Shown: positions 1-6,432 of the stretch, in pieces
How positions within the stretch are numbered: the first letter of the stretch is position 1
How the letters are laid out: every line of letters begins with the position of its first letter
Source of the DNA: an uncultured Planctomycetaceae bacterium
GTDB taxonomy: Bacteria; Planctomycetota; Planctomycetia; Planctomycetales; Planctomycetaceae
DNA length: 14,381 bases
Assembly (NCBI GenBank): GCA_937952455.1
Contig: CALFYU010000117.1
Location: 1-14,381, forward strand
Reading direction: 5' to 3'
Translations under genes and position numbers: made by a program
The notes under the pieces: generated by a model
Told to the model about the DNA's origin: nothing
The model's database searches: none
Seen by the model: the letters and a program-made list of their open reading frames with translations, nothing else

Positions 1-241
1 CGATGGCGAACTTTTGCCGGCCCTCATGGATCACCAGCGCCTTGGCAAAGATGCGGTCGTGGACCCCCTCGGCCGGCCGATTCATCCGCTCGCCGTAACC
101 CCCCAGCGGCGGTTTTATTTCCAACGGCGGCGTCAAATCGATCCGCGCCACGCCGGCATGAATCTCCGCTCCCCATAAGCAAGCGGATGAGACGGGAATC
201 GTGACGGCAACAAGCACAGCGCAAAAAAGCGTGCGAATCAT
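1..241 (-). CDS. Neutral/alkaline ceramidase-like exported protein, N-terminal part (runs off window)
   Basis: Reading the minus strand from an ATG at 241 gives 80 codons without a stop, continuing past the window edge. The first 25 or so residues form a signal peptide: a basic Met-Ile-Arg start, a hydrophobic stretch, then Ser-Ser-Ala-Cys-Leu-Trp-Gly-Ala. The mature start reads HAGVARIDLTPPLEIKPPLG, then GYGER, GVHDRIFAKALVI. This pattern (AGVA-x-hydrophobic-D-x-TPP, a GY-G loop, GVHD-x-hydrophobic-x-AKAL) opens the neutral/alkaline non-lysosomal ceramidase family, which hydrolyses the amide bond of ceramides or related lipids outside the cytoplasm. Many planctomycete paralogues have unknown substrates. 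A GAGGG at 250-254 lies 8 bases before the ATG and supports this start. The catalytic zinc-site region is outside the window, so activity cannot be judged. Confidence 0.85.
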   Translation of the reverse strand, partial: MIRTLFCAVLVAVTIPVSSACLWGAEIHAGVARIDLTPPLEIKPPLGGYGERMNRPAEGVHDRIFAKALVIHEGRQKFAI

Positions 242-610
242 ACAACCGGCCCTCAAAAAAATCTGCTGGGAAAAGACAACGCGTCGGCTAAGCGCAAACG
301 AACCCCTCTGTCGAGCGGAAGTGTAGGAAAATTCCTTAGGAATGCACTTTGAAACTAATATTTGAATAGACTAATTGAATACATTAAGAGTCGTCCCAGA
401 TGACATGATTGAAATGCCAATCGATCTGAAAGCGCCGCCATTGGCAGACTCGTTACCCCGCAATAACGGCTGCATCCTATCCCGCCGCTTCGCACATATG
501 CAACTGATTTGGCCGTGTGACCGATTGCATTTTTTCGCCGCTGGTTCGTTGGCTCAAACATAACGCCGTAGCCAGCCGATTTCATTCTTTCATTTTTTGT
601 TTTCTGTCCC
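242..610. other. Intergenic region between divergent genes
   Basis: These 369 bases separate the minus-strand ceramidase-like gene from the plus-strand acyl-CoA synthetase and must hold both promoters. It is AT-rich around 330-385. A short palindrome, ATTCC-TTA-GGAAT at 331-343, could be an operator half-site pair, but nothing else supports that. Short open frames here (for example 375-563) have no coding character. I could not place a convincing -35/-10 pair. Confidence 0.5.
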
Positions 611-2344
611 ATGCCATTGGCCACAATGACTGAACTGACTTACCGAGACGGCGTGCCGCAATACACGCTTGGGCATTACGAAACCGACTTTGCCGACCGC
701 CATTTGCTGCACGGCGTGATCCGGAAATGGGCCGACGAAACGCCGGACAAGATCGCCATCATCGATGCCGAAACGGGCAAGCACTACACCTACCGCGAGT
801 TCCACGAAACTGTCACAGCACTGGCGCTGCGACTGTTGGATCTCGGTTTCGGTCCGGGCGATTTCCTGGCAACGTCGTTGCCGCTGTACGTCGAGCATAT
901 CTTTTTGGAATACGCCTGTTTCCAGTTGGGCGTCATCCACGCGCCGCTCGATTTGCGGCTCAAAGAACCGGAGATCGTGCGTTCGCTGGAGATGATCCAA
1001 GCTAAGGGATACGTCTTTCCCGGCGACATGGGCGTGGTTGACCTCTCGCATCTGGGCAGCGTGGTCCGCGAACAATGCCCGTTTGTCGAGCACTTCATAC
1101 AGATCGCGCCTGCAGGTCAAACGGCACCGGGCGCGCTGGCCTATGAGACGTGGGCATCCACCGAGATTCCCGCAACGTCCGACGTCCACGCCCGCTACGC
1201 CGAGATCACAGCCGCCGTCAAACCGACCGACGGAGCGCAGGTGATCTATACGAACGGGTCGACCGGTTTGCCCAAACCGGCAATGCTCTCGCATCGCAAC
1301 ATCACCTGCCAGAATATGTGCCTGGGCGGCGCGTTTGAGATGGACCAGGCCCAGCGGCAACTCGTCAATCTGCCCCCCTCGCACGTCGGCTGCCAGGCCG
1401 AGCAATTGATGACCAGTTTCTTCTGCGGCATCACCGCTGTGATTCTCTACGTGTTCGACGCCGAGAAGACGCTGAAGGCCATCCAAGATTATCAAGTCGA
1501 TCTGTTCGGCCAGATTCCGGCGATGTTCAACATGCAGCGCTTGCTGCCGAACTATAGCAGCTACGATCTCTCGTCGGTGAAGTCGGTCATGTTCGGGGGA
1601 CAACAGGTTCCCACGCAGTTCGTTCGTCAAGTGCTGGACGAGTTTCCCAAATCCGCCACGGGCTTGGGATTGTCCGAAATGGCGGGGTTTGTTACGTACA
1701 CGCCCGTGACGCGTGACGTCGAAAAACTCACCCAAACTTTGGGATGGTGGATGCCGGTCACGCCGCTGACGATTCGCGCGCCGATGAATGAGGACGGCAC
1801 CGCCGGTCCGGAATTGCCCGACGGCGAGACCGGCGAAATCTGCTTGACCGGACCGCAATCCGTTTGCGAAGACGTCGGCAATCGCGACGCCTACCGGCGG
1901 ACCGTCTCGAACGACGGCGTCTGCTACAGCGGAGATCTCGGCGCCAAGACTCCGCACGGACTCAAGTTTGCGGGACGCTCGAAACTGGTGATCAAACCCA
2001 AAGGCTATCAGATCCATCCTGCGCAAATTGAAGAGCACTTCGCCCAACTGAAGGACCACGTCGCCACCTGCGGTGCCGTCGGCGCGGAACACGCCGTCTA
2101 TAGCGAAGGGGTCGTATTGTTCGTCGAGCTGAAACCAAACGCCACCTTGGTGCGCGACGACTTGGAAGAGCATGCCCGCGGCATCGCGGGGTACATGCGG
2201 CCCGCGCACTACGTCCTATTGCAGCCGGGCGAGTTTCCGCTGAATCGCATCGCCAAGATTGATTACGTTCGTCTGCGTGAATTGGCCGCCGAAGAAGTGG
2301 AATGCCTCCGCACCAACGGGGGCTGGGACTGTGTGACGGCCTGA
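611..2344 (+). CDS. AMP-forming acyl-CoA synthetase/ligase with divergent P-loop
   Basis: 577 residues, the usual length for the ANL (acyl-CoA synthetase) superfamily, which adenylates a carboxylic acid with ATP and then transfers the acyl group to CoA. Motifs in order are: P-loop YTNGSTGLPKPA at 213-224 with Lys222 kept; GLGLSE at 351-356 in place of the usual YG-x-TE; CYSGD at 438-442, giving the ribose-binding Asp442; GRSK at 455-458 (hinge region); and NRIAK at 545-549, where Lys549 matches the catalytic C-terminal lysine. The P-loop has Asn for Ser/Thr and Pro for the Gly after Lys222, so this is a divergent subfamily and its acid cannot be predicted. No Shine-Dalgarno precedes the ATG at 611, and the in-frame ATG at 626 is a possible alternative. 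A MaoC hydratase follows 180 bases downstream on the same strand, which fits acyl-CoA metabolism. The stop is TGA. Confidence 0.92.
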   Translation: MPLATMTELTYRDGVPQYTLGHYETDFADRHLLHGVIRKWADETPDKIAIIDAETGKHYTYREFHETVTALALRLLDLGFGPGDFLATSLPLYVEHIFLEYACFQLGVIHAPLDLRLKEPEIVRSLEMIQAKGYVFPGDMGVVDLSHLGSVVREQCPFVEHFIQIAPAGQTAPGALAYETWASTEIPATSDVHARYAEITAAVKPTDGAQVIYTNGSTGLPKPAMLSHRNITCQNMCLGGAFEMDQAQRQLVNLPPSHVGCQAEQLMTSFFCGITAVILYVFDAEKTLKAIQDYQVDLFGQIPAMFNMQRLLPNYSSYDLSSVKSVMFGGQQVPTQFVRQVLDEFPKSATGLGLSEMAGFVTYTPVTRDVEKLTQTLGWWMPVTPLTIRAPMNEDGTAGPELPDGETGEICLTGPQSVCEDVGNRDAYRRTVSNDGVCYSGDLGAKTPHGLKFAGRSKLVIKPKGYQIHPAQIEEHFAQLKDHVATCGAVGAEHAVYSEGVVLFVELKPNATLVRDDLEEHARGIAGYMRPAHYVLLQPGEFPLNRIAKIDYVRLRELAAEEVECLRTNGGWDCVTA

Positions 2345-2366
2345 TCGCCGCTGCGAAAATCGGGTG

Positions 2367-2391
2367 CCGCTGCTGGATTATTCAGCAGTGG
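2367..2391 (+). terminator. Hairpin just after the acyl-CoA synthetase stop codon
   Basis: A 9-bp stem (2367-2375 with 2383-2391, one G-U pair) encloses a 7-base loop, GATTATT. It begins 22 bases after the TGA of the synthetase. No clear T-tract follows, so it may be a terminator of reduced type, an mRNA-end stabiliser, or chance. Confidence 0.3.
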
Positions 2392-2524
2392 TCGTTTATG
2401 AAATGCTTTCCCCGCAGCCGAAAGTCGATCGACGTTCGCATTGGTGGATGAGCCATTGGCACCCGAGTTGAACGGACTGCGAACGGCTTCCTTCCTGAAA
2501 TGCGACAACCGAAACCGAAAAGAC

Positions 2525-3010
2525 ATGCCGATGACTCAAGAGCAACGCGTCGAAGAGATCCGCCGGTTTTATGAGTCGACGTTGGTCTCCGATTGGCATC
2601 CGGTCGAACAGGAGAATATCAACCAGTTCGGACGTGCCAAAGGTGACGAAGACTGGCTGCACACCGATCCGCAGCGGGCCGCCCGCGAAAGTACGTTCGG
2701 CGGCACGATCGCGTTCGGCTTTTGGACCATCTCCATGCTCACCCACTTGGCGCGTCAGGCGGCCGGACGCGACTATCCCGAGGGTGCGCAATTCGGCATC
2801 AACTACGGTTTCGACCGCCTGCGGATGATGGCCCCGGTCCGCGTGGGCACGCGCATCCGCTGCCACATTCGCTTGCTGGACGTCACCCCCCGCGGAGATT
2901 CGCGGATCTTGGTCAAAACCGAAAATACGATCGAGGTCGAAGGGGAAGAAAAACCGGCACTGGTCGCCGAATGGCTGGTGATGCTCTTCTATCCGCCAGT
3001 TGCTGGCTGA
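2525..3010 (+). CDS. MaoC-like hot-dog fold dehydratase/enoyl-CoA hydratase
   Basis: 161 residues, the normal size for a single hot-dog MaoC protein. These enzymes add water to enoyl-CoA, often giving (R)-3-hydroxyacyl-CoA, or act on related thioesters. The hydratase signature is visible: INQFGRAKGDEDWLHTDPQR around residues 32-51, then a GG-x-I-A-x-G helix start. Asp41 and His46 sit where the catalytic Asp/His pair is found in this family. I chose ATG 2525 because the open frame upstream of it has no coding character. ATG 2531 is equally possible, and ribosome binding is weak (AAAAG). It lies on the same strand as the acyl-CoA synthetase ending at 2344, and a shared pathway is a reasonable inference. 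Confidence 0.9.
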   Translation: MPMTQEQRVEEIRRFYESTLVSDWHPVEQENINQFGRAKGDEDWLHTDPQRAARESTFGGTIAFGFWTISMLTHLARQAAGRDYPEGAQFGINYGFDRLRMMAPVRVGTRIRCHIRLLDVTPRGDSRILVKTENTIEVEGEEKPALVAEWLVMLFYPPVAG

Positions 3011-3563
3011 CCGGTCGTCCTGTCGCCCGCCGCCGAGCAGGGGCGCGTCCGCTTCGCCACAGATTGAACATGGATCAAGCACAGTTGGTCAGGCTTTAGA
3101 CGCAAGTCCCCAACCGACGGTTTGTCGTCGTACATCGACGTGCCTGTCGAGAGAATGGCCTCCATGGAGTCGGACTTACTGCGATCGCCAAACGACGTGC
3201 GCAGGAAGCGATACATTGACCTGTGACTCGCGGGTAGGAAAGACGGGGTTCATCCCTGAAAATCCGTGTTTGATCCGTGTTCAATCTGTGGCTTAGAAAA
3301 CCGGCATTTGGGTCGGCGGCTGCGCACCGGCAGGACGGCGGTATCGGCAAAAAACGGTCGGCAAAACGGACGGCGGCCACCTGTTCATCCCCTCCGACAG
3401 CAGCTATGATGGGCGTCTCGAAGTCAAATGTTCGCAGTACGTCCGGATATCGACAACTTGCATCCGGTCGGAACCCGGTCACCGATTGCGTGGACCTCAT
3501 CGACAGGCCCGCAGGGGGTTCTCACGGTAGGCTCAGTGATGTTGGGCAGGAAAGTGCCGGTTT
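3011..3563. other. Long non-coding gap with a repeat
   Basis: 553 bases between the MaoC gene and the phosphatase gene. No frame in it looks coding. Its main content is the inverted repeat at 3056-3292, described separately. The rest (3300-3545) shows nothing I recognise. The last part holds an AGGAAAG at 3548-3554, 9 bases before the phosphatase ATG, a usable ribosome-binding site. Confidence 0.5.
3056..3292. repeat. 23-bp inverted repeat flanking 191 bases
   Basis: The left arm at 3056-3078 and the right arm at 3270-3292 are reverse complements at 22 of 23 positions, differing only by T/C at one site. A weaker match continues about six bases inward. The right arm is preceded by a partial copy of itself: ATCCGTGTT occurs at 3262-3270 and again at 3273-3281. 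The 191-base interior has no coding frame. This could be a small non-autonomous repeat element or two insertions of a dispersed planctomycete repeat. I see no target-site duplication. Confidence 0.65.
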
Positions 3564-4637
3564 ATGGCTGTAAAAATCGTTCTGATTCTCAGCGTGATTG
3601 CCCAACTGGCAGCGGCCGGACTTGCTTTGCGGTTGAATCAACTCTACCGCCGTCGCTCGGCGTGGGTCTTCATTTCTGCGGCAGCGATCGTGATGACCAT
3701 CGGGCGCGCGACCAGTCTGGTCGATACCTGGAACGAAAGATTAGTTGATACGGAGGCGGACCTGGCGTTTTGGACCGAGAGCTTGATCTCCCTGCTCGTG
3801 TCGATTCTCCTCGTGGCGGGAATCGCCCTCATCGAGCCGCTATTCGTGGAACTCCATAAGGCGGAAGCCCTGCTCAAGCGTGACAAGAAACGCCTAGAGC
3901 AAGTCGTGCGGCAAAAGGAAGATGAACTCCGCGTTGCCCGCCAAATCCAAGAGAACCTGTTTCCCGACGGGCCGCCCGACATCGAAAACTTCGACGTCGC
4001 GGGCGCTTCCAAACCGGCGGAGTGGGCCAGCGGCGACTATTTTGATTACATCCCCATGCACGACGGCAGTACCGCCATCGTAGTCGCCGACGTCGCCGGA
4101 CATGGCATCGGCCCCGCCCTGTTAATGTCAGAAACTCGCGCATTTCTCCGGTCGCTGGCACAAACCCACAACGATATCGGCGAGGTGCTCACGCTCGCCA
4201 ATCGCGCCGTAGCGCAGGACGTCGAAGAGGGCCGTTTCGTCACCCTCTTCATGGTCAAACTCGTGCCGGGATCCTCGTCGACGATCTATACCAGCGCCGG
4301 GCATAATTCGTATCTGTTACGGGCCGACGGGGAAGCACAAGTCCTCAGCCCCACCGGCATCGCGCTCGGCATCGACGAAAACGCCGTGATGGACGACTCC
4401 GATCCGATTCAGTTGTGCTCCAACGACTTGTTGCTGTTGGTAACCGACGGAATTCTGGAAACCAAAGCGCCCGACGGGACATTGTTCGGCGAGGAGCGGC
4501 TGTTCGACGTCGTGCGCAGAAACCACTCCCGCACCGCGACCGAGATCGTCCAATGCATATTCGAAGCGGCTGACGAATTCGCCGGCGACGCCAGTCAGCG
4601 GGACGACAACACCGCACTCGTTATCAAGTACGCATGA
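3564..4637 (+). CDS. Membrane-anchored SpoIIE/RsbU-type PP2C serine phosphatase
   Basis: 357 residues. Three hydrophobic helices (about 3-22, 34-50, 72-92) put the N-terminus in the membrane. A charged coiled-coil linker (about 97-128) leads to RQIQENLFP (127-135), the entry typical of RsbU-like phosphatases. The catalytic domain shows SGDYFD (156-161; Asp158 and Asp161), VADVAGHG (174-181; Asp176), SAGHN (244-248), VTDGILE (293-299; Asp295) and RDDNT (346-350). The metal-binding aspartates of the PP2C fold are therefore all present. Family members dephosphorylate a serine or threonine on a partner such as an anti-sigma-factor antagonist. No antagonist, anti-sigma factor or sensor domain is encoded next to it, so its target is unknown. 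AGGAAAG at 3548-3554 supports the ATG at 3564. It ends with TGA and converges on the small gene at 4770. Confidence 0.93.
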   Translation: MAVKIVLILSVIAQLAAAGLALRLNQLYRRRSAWVFISAAAIVMTIGRATSLVDTWNERLVDTEADLAFWTESLISLLVSILLVAGIALIEPLFVELHKAEALLKRDKKRLEQVVRQKEDELRVARQIQENLFPDGPPDIENFDVAGASKPAEWASGDYFDYIPMHDGSTAIVVADVAGHGIGPALLMSETRAFLRSLAQTHNDIGEVLTLANRAVAQDVEEGRFVTLFMVKLVPGSSSTIYTSAGHNSYLLRADGEAQVLSPTGIALGIDENAVMDDSDPIQLCSNDLLLLVTDGILETKAPDGTLFGEERLFDVVRRNHSRTATEIVQCIFEAADEFAGDASQRDDNTALVIKYA

Positions 4638-4691
4638 CGCGTCGCAGCAACGTCCGATATGGCGATTGAGATAACAGCCCCACGCGTCCAG

Positions 4692-4768
4692 CCGCGCCGC
4701 AAATTGTAAGAATCGGCATCGCACTATGTCGCTTTTACAAAAACAACACGTGAGCAGACGCGGCGCGG
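4692..4768. terminator. Nested inverted repeats between convergent genes
   Basis: Two nested inverted repeats lie between the phosphatase stop (4637) and the stop of the minus-strand gene (4770). The outer arms CCGCGCCGC at 4692-4700 and GCGGCGCGG at 4760-4768 pair perfectly over 9 bp. The inner arms TTGTAA at 4704-4709 and TTACAA at 4735-4740 pair over 6 bp. The position suggests a two-way transcription end, but the loops are long and no T-tract stands out. Confidence 0.3.
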
Positions 4769-4769
4769 A

Positions 4770-4979
4770 CTACAGAAAGACGGTGTCGTTCGCGAAGTCG
4801 TAGTCGTCGCCGAGGTCCATGGACCGTCCTTGAGGCTCAGTCGCTTCAAGGAGTCGCTTCAGACGATTCACTTCAGTGATTAACTTCGAAACATGTTTGC
4901 GCCATACCGGGTTACAGTATCCCGATTGGAGAAGCTGTTCGATTTCCGCCATTTCGGCGTCGGTCAATTTCTGTGTCAT
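4770..4979 (-). CDS. Small uncharacterised helical protein, 69 residues
   Basis: The ATG at 4979 opens a 69-residue frame ending in TAG at 4770. I do not recognise a family. Residues 6-17 (TDAEMAEIEQLL) and 30-45 (a VSKLITEVNRLKRLLE-like stretch) look like two amphipathic helices joined by a short Tyr-Cys-Asn-Pro-Val-Trp segment. The tail is acidic (MDLGDDYDFANDT). The helical pattern and the lack of low-complexity shadow character argue that it is real. The same frame stays open upstream to 5423, but that part is rich in Arg, Cys and Pro and does not look coded. No good Shine-Dalgarno is present. A conserved family of short planctomycete proteins is possible. Confidence 0.5.
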   Translation of the reverse strand: MTQKLTDAEMAEIEQLLQSGYCNPVWRKHVSKLITEVNRLKRLLEATEPQGRSMDLGDDYDFANDTVFL

Positions 4980-5223
4980 CGTGCTTGGCCCGCTGGGAAT
5001 TTGAGAGAGACGTACCACGCGAAGAGGCGACTTCACGCCGCCGCAACGTTGAGAGGTCCGCTGACCGGTGCAGATTCTGTGCCGCGGGAAAATAAGATTG
5101 TCCGCCACGAAAAATCGCGGCCGTTCAAAATCAAGCCGCAAAGCCGGCCGGAGAACATCCTTCACCGGTATCGGCAATCGCGGGGCACAAGCTAAACCAG
5201 CGGCGTGTTCGACGCCTGCGCAG

Positions 5224-5255
5224 CAAGAAACGCCCGGGGATGGCGGGCGTTCTTG
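5224..5255. terminator. Strong hairpin, possible terminator
   Basis: The arms 5224-5236 and 5244-5255 pair as CAAGAA(A)CGCCCG with CGGGCGTTCTTG, a 12-bp stem with a single bulged A and a 7-base loop. No proper T-run follows on either strand. It sits about 250 bases beyond the end of the minus-strand Cys-rich gene. Confidence 0.3.
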
Positions 5256-5381
5256 GCGAATTTTGAGTTGGCGAAGACAACGTCGTTTGCGATTGTCCAG
5301 CGGGATGTTTTTGTTACGTCTTCGCGGGCAAACCCGATACTTGTTTGAAAAACCATTTTCGAAGGTGGCAATCACTCCCTT

Positions 5382-5405
5382 GGGGGAGGCACGATTGCCT
5401 CCCCC
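5382..5405 (-). terminator. Perfect 10-bp stem, 4-base loop, downstream of the Cys-rich gene
   Basis: GGGGGAGGCA (5382-5391) pairs perfectly with TGCCTCCCCC (5396-5405) around the loop CGAT. It lies about 100 bases past the stop of the minus-strand gene ending at 5508, where a transcript end would be expected. There is no T-tract after it on the minus strand, so it is a structural candidate only. Confidence 0.35.
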
Positions 5406-5507
5406 CGCGGGAAGATTACTCACGTTCGCAAAGCAGCCGCTGCGGTTGCCATCGTCTAGGATGTGATCCTTTGCGGCAGCTTTGTATCGGTCAATCCGAC
5501 AACCAAC

Positions 5508-5972
5508 TTACGGGGCACAGCAGCCGGGAGCGGCCGGGGCACAGCAGGTCGGGGGCGCCGGAGCACAGCAGCTGGCGGGAGCCGGAGCACAGCAGGTCGT
5601 GGGCGCCGGGGCGCAGCAGGTCGGGGCGGGCGCACAGCAGCTAACCGGCTCGCAGCAGCAGCTGTTGCAGCACTTGTTCTTCTTCTTGAAGCAGCCGCAC
5701 AATTTCTTGAACCAGCTGTGCTTCTTCTTTTTGCAGCAGCAGCTATCACAGCAGCTCGGGGGAGCACAGCAGGTCACGGGGGCGCAGCAGGTCGTGGGAG
5801 CCGGAGCACAGCAAGAAGGCTCGGGGGCACAGCACGAAGGCTCGGGGGCACAACACGACGGTTCAGGGGCACAGCAGCCTTTGTGCTTGTGGTGTCCGAA
5901 CAAGCCGGCTTCGGCTTGGCTCGTACAAGCCCAACAGATCATCAAGGCAGCGGTAAAGGTCATCCACTTCAT
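5508..5972 (-). CDS. Exported Cys-Cys-Ala-Pro repeat protein (36 Cys in mature chain)
   Basis: 154 residues from an ATG at 5972, with AGGAG at 5983-5987, 10 bases upstream. Residues 1-22 form a signal peptide (MKWMTFTAALMICW..., then Ser-Gln-Ala-Glu-Ala), with likely cleavage before Gly23. The mature chain opens with GLFGHHKHKG. It then has six CCAP units (starting at 33, 40, 47, 54, 62, 68), a central block of 36 residues rich in Lys and Cys (CCDSCCCKKKKHSWFKKLCG... to residue 109), and six more CCAP units (112, 119, 127, 135, 143, 151), ending exactly on CCAP. By my count 36 of about 132 mature residues are Cys, and Ala and Pro fill most of the spacers. I know no named family for it. Planctomycete cell envelopes are known to be rich in cysteine and proline, so a disulfide-linked envelope protein is a plausible inference. 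Metal binding by the Cys and His residues is the alternative. An upstream in-frame start at 6041 would spoil the signal peptide and is unlikely. Confidence 0.85.
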   Translation of the reverse strand: MKWMTFTAALMICWACTSQAEAGLFGHHKHKGCCAPEPSCCAPEPSCCAPEPSCCAPAPTTCCAPVTCCAPPSCCDSCCCKKKKHSWFKKLCGCFKKKNKCCNSCCCEPVSCCAPAPTCCAPAPTTCCAPAPASCCAPAPPTCCAPAAPGCCAP

Positions 5973-6432
5973 TTCAGAGCATCTCCTAAATGTTCTAACG
6001 CGAACGTGAGCGTCGTCCTCGGTTCGCCCGTGGCGAATCACGCGATCTACACGAGGATCGATAGTCGCCCATCAAGTCATTTTGGGTAAGACGCTCATTT
6101 TTTCGGCGATTCCGTGAAGCCACTCACATCGAATATTGAGATCAGCATCCAAACCCGCCAATCCCGCTTGCGATGCGACGATTATTTCGATTGTCGCGTC
6201 CGCCGATTGCGGCCAAATCCGCTCAAACCGCTGCAACCGGAGCAATCGAATCTCGGCATGCCAGGCGTCCGATCGCTAAGCATTCCCGTTGCTGCCGGGC
6301 CGAGAATCCGCGTTCCTCCACCAAAACCGGCCTTGAGGCAACGGCGGCAATAGCTAACATTAACTATGGGATGTCGTAACACAGCGACCTATCCCTTCGA
6401 TTGCCTCGTTTAAACCATTGAAGGCCACGTTG
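5973..6432. other. Intergenic region between divergent genes
   Basis: 460 bases between the minus-strand Cys-rich gene and the plus-strand cyclase-repeat gene, both encoding exported proteins. It should hold both promoters. Short frames such as 6114-6353 are Arg/Pro-rich and not coding-like. I see no clear promoter pair or RNA gene. Confidence 0.45.
5983..5987 (-). promoter_or_regulatory. Ribosome-binding site fixing the start of the Cys-rich gene
   Basis: AGGAG on the minus strand lies 10 bases before the ATG at 5972. It decides this start against the longer upstream frame. Between them is ATGCTCTGA, a two-codon start-stop that overlaps neither element and is probably incidental. Confidence 0.6.

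Larger units (their letters stand above)
4980..5507. other. Non-coding gap downstream of the Cys-rich gene
   Basis: 528 bases between two minus-strand genes. Open frames here on either strand lack coding character. It holds two strong hairpins (5224-5255 and 5382-5405), listed separately. It must also carry the promoter of the 4770-4979 gene if that gene is transcribed on its own. I see no RNA gene I can name. Confidence 0.45.

Noticed and set aside
590..2209. 539-codon open frame on the minus strand opposite the acyl-CoA synthetase
   Set aside because: The plus strand encodes a full-length enzyme with all its motifs. The minus product matches nothing and is a GC-rich antisense shadow.
2396..3082. 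228-codon minus-strand frame opposite the MaoC gene
   Set aside because: It is a shadow of the plus-strand hydratase, with no recognisable motif.
4980..5423. Upstream extension of the 69-residue gene to 217 residues
   Set aside because: The added part is rich in Arg, Cys and Pro with no structure pattern. The internal ATG at 4979 starts the protein-like segment.
5508..5880. Regular short DNA repeats resembling a CRISPR or satellite array
   Set aside because: The repeats are codon repeats of CCAP with variable spacing of 5-8 residues, and there are no unique spacers of constant length.
5482..6089. Plus-strand frames with GAQQ or Gly/Ala/Arg repeats
   Set aside because: They mirror the CCAP repeats of the minus-strand gene, which has a ribosome-binding site and signal peptide.
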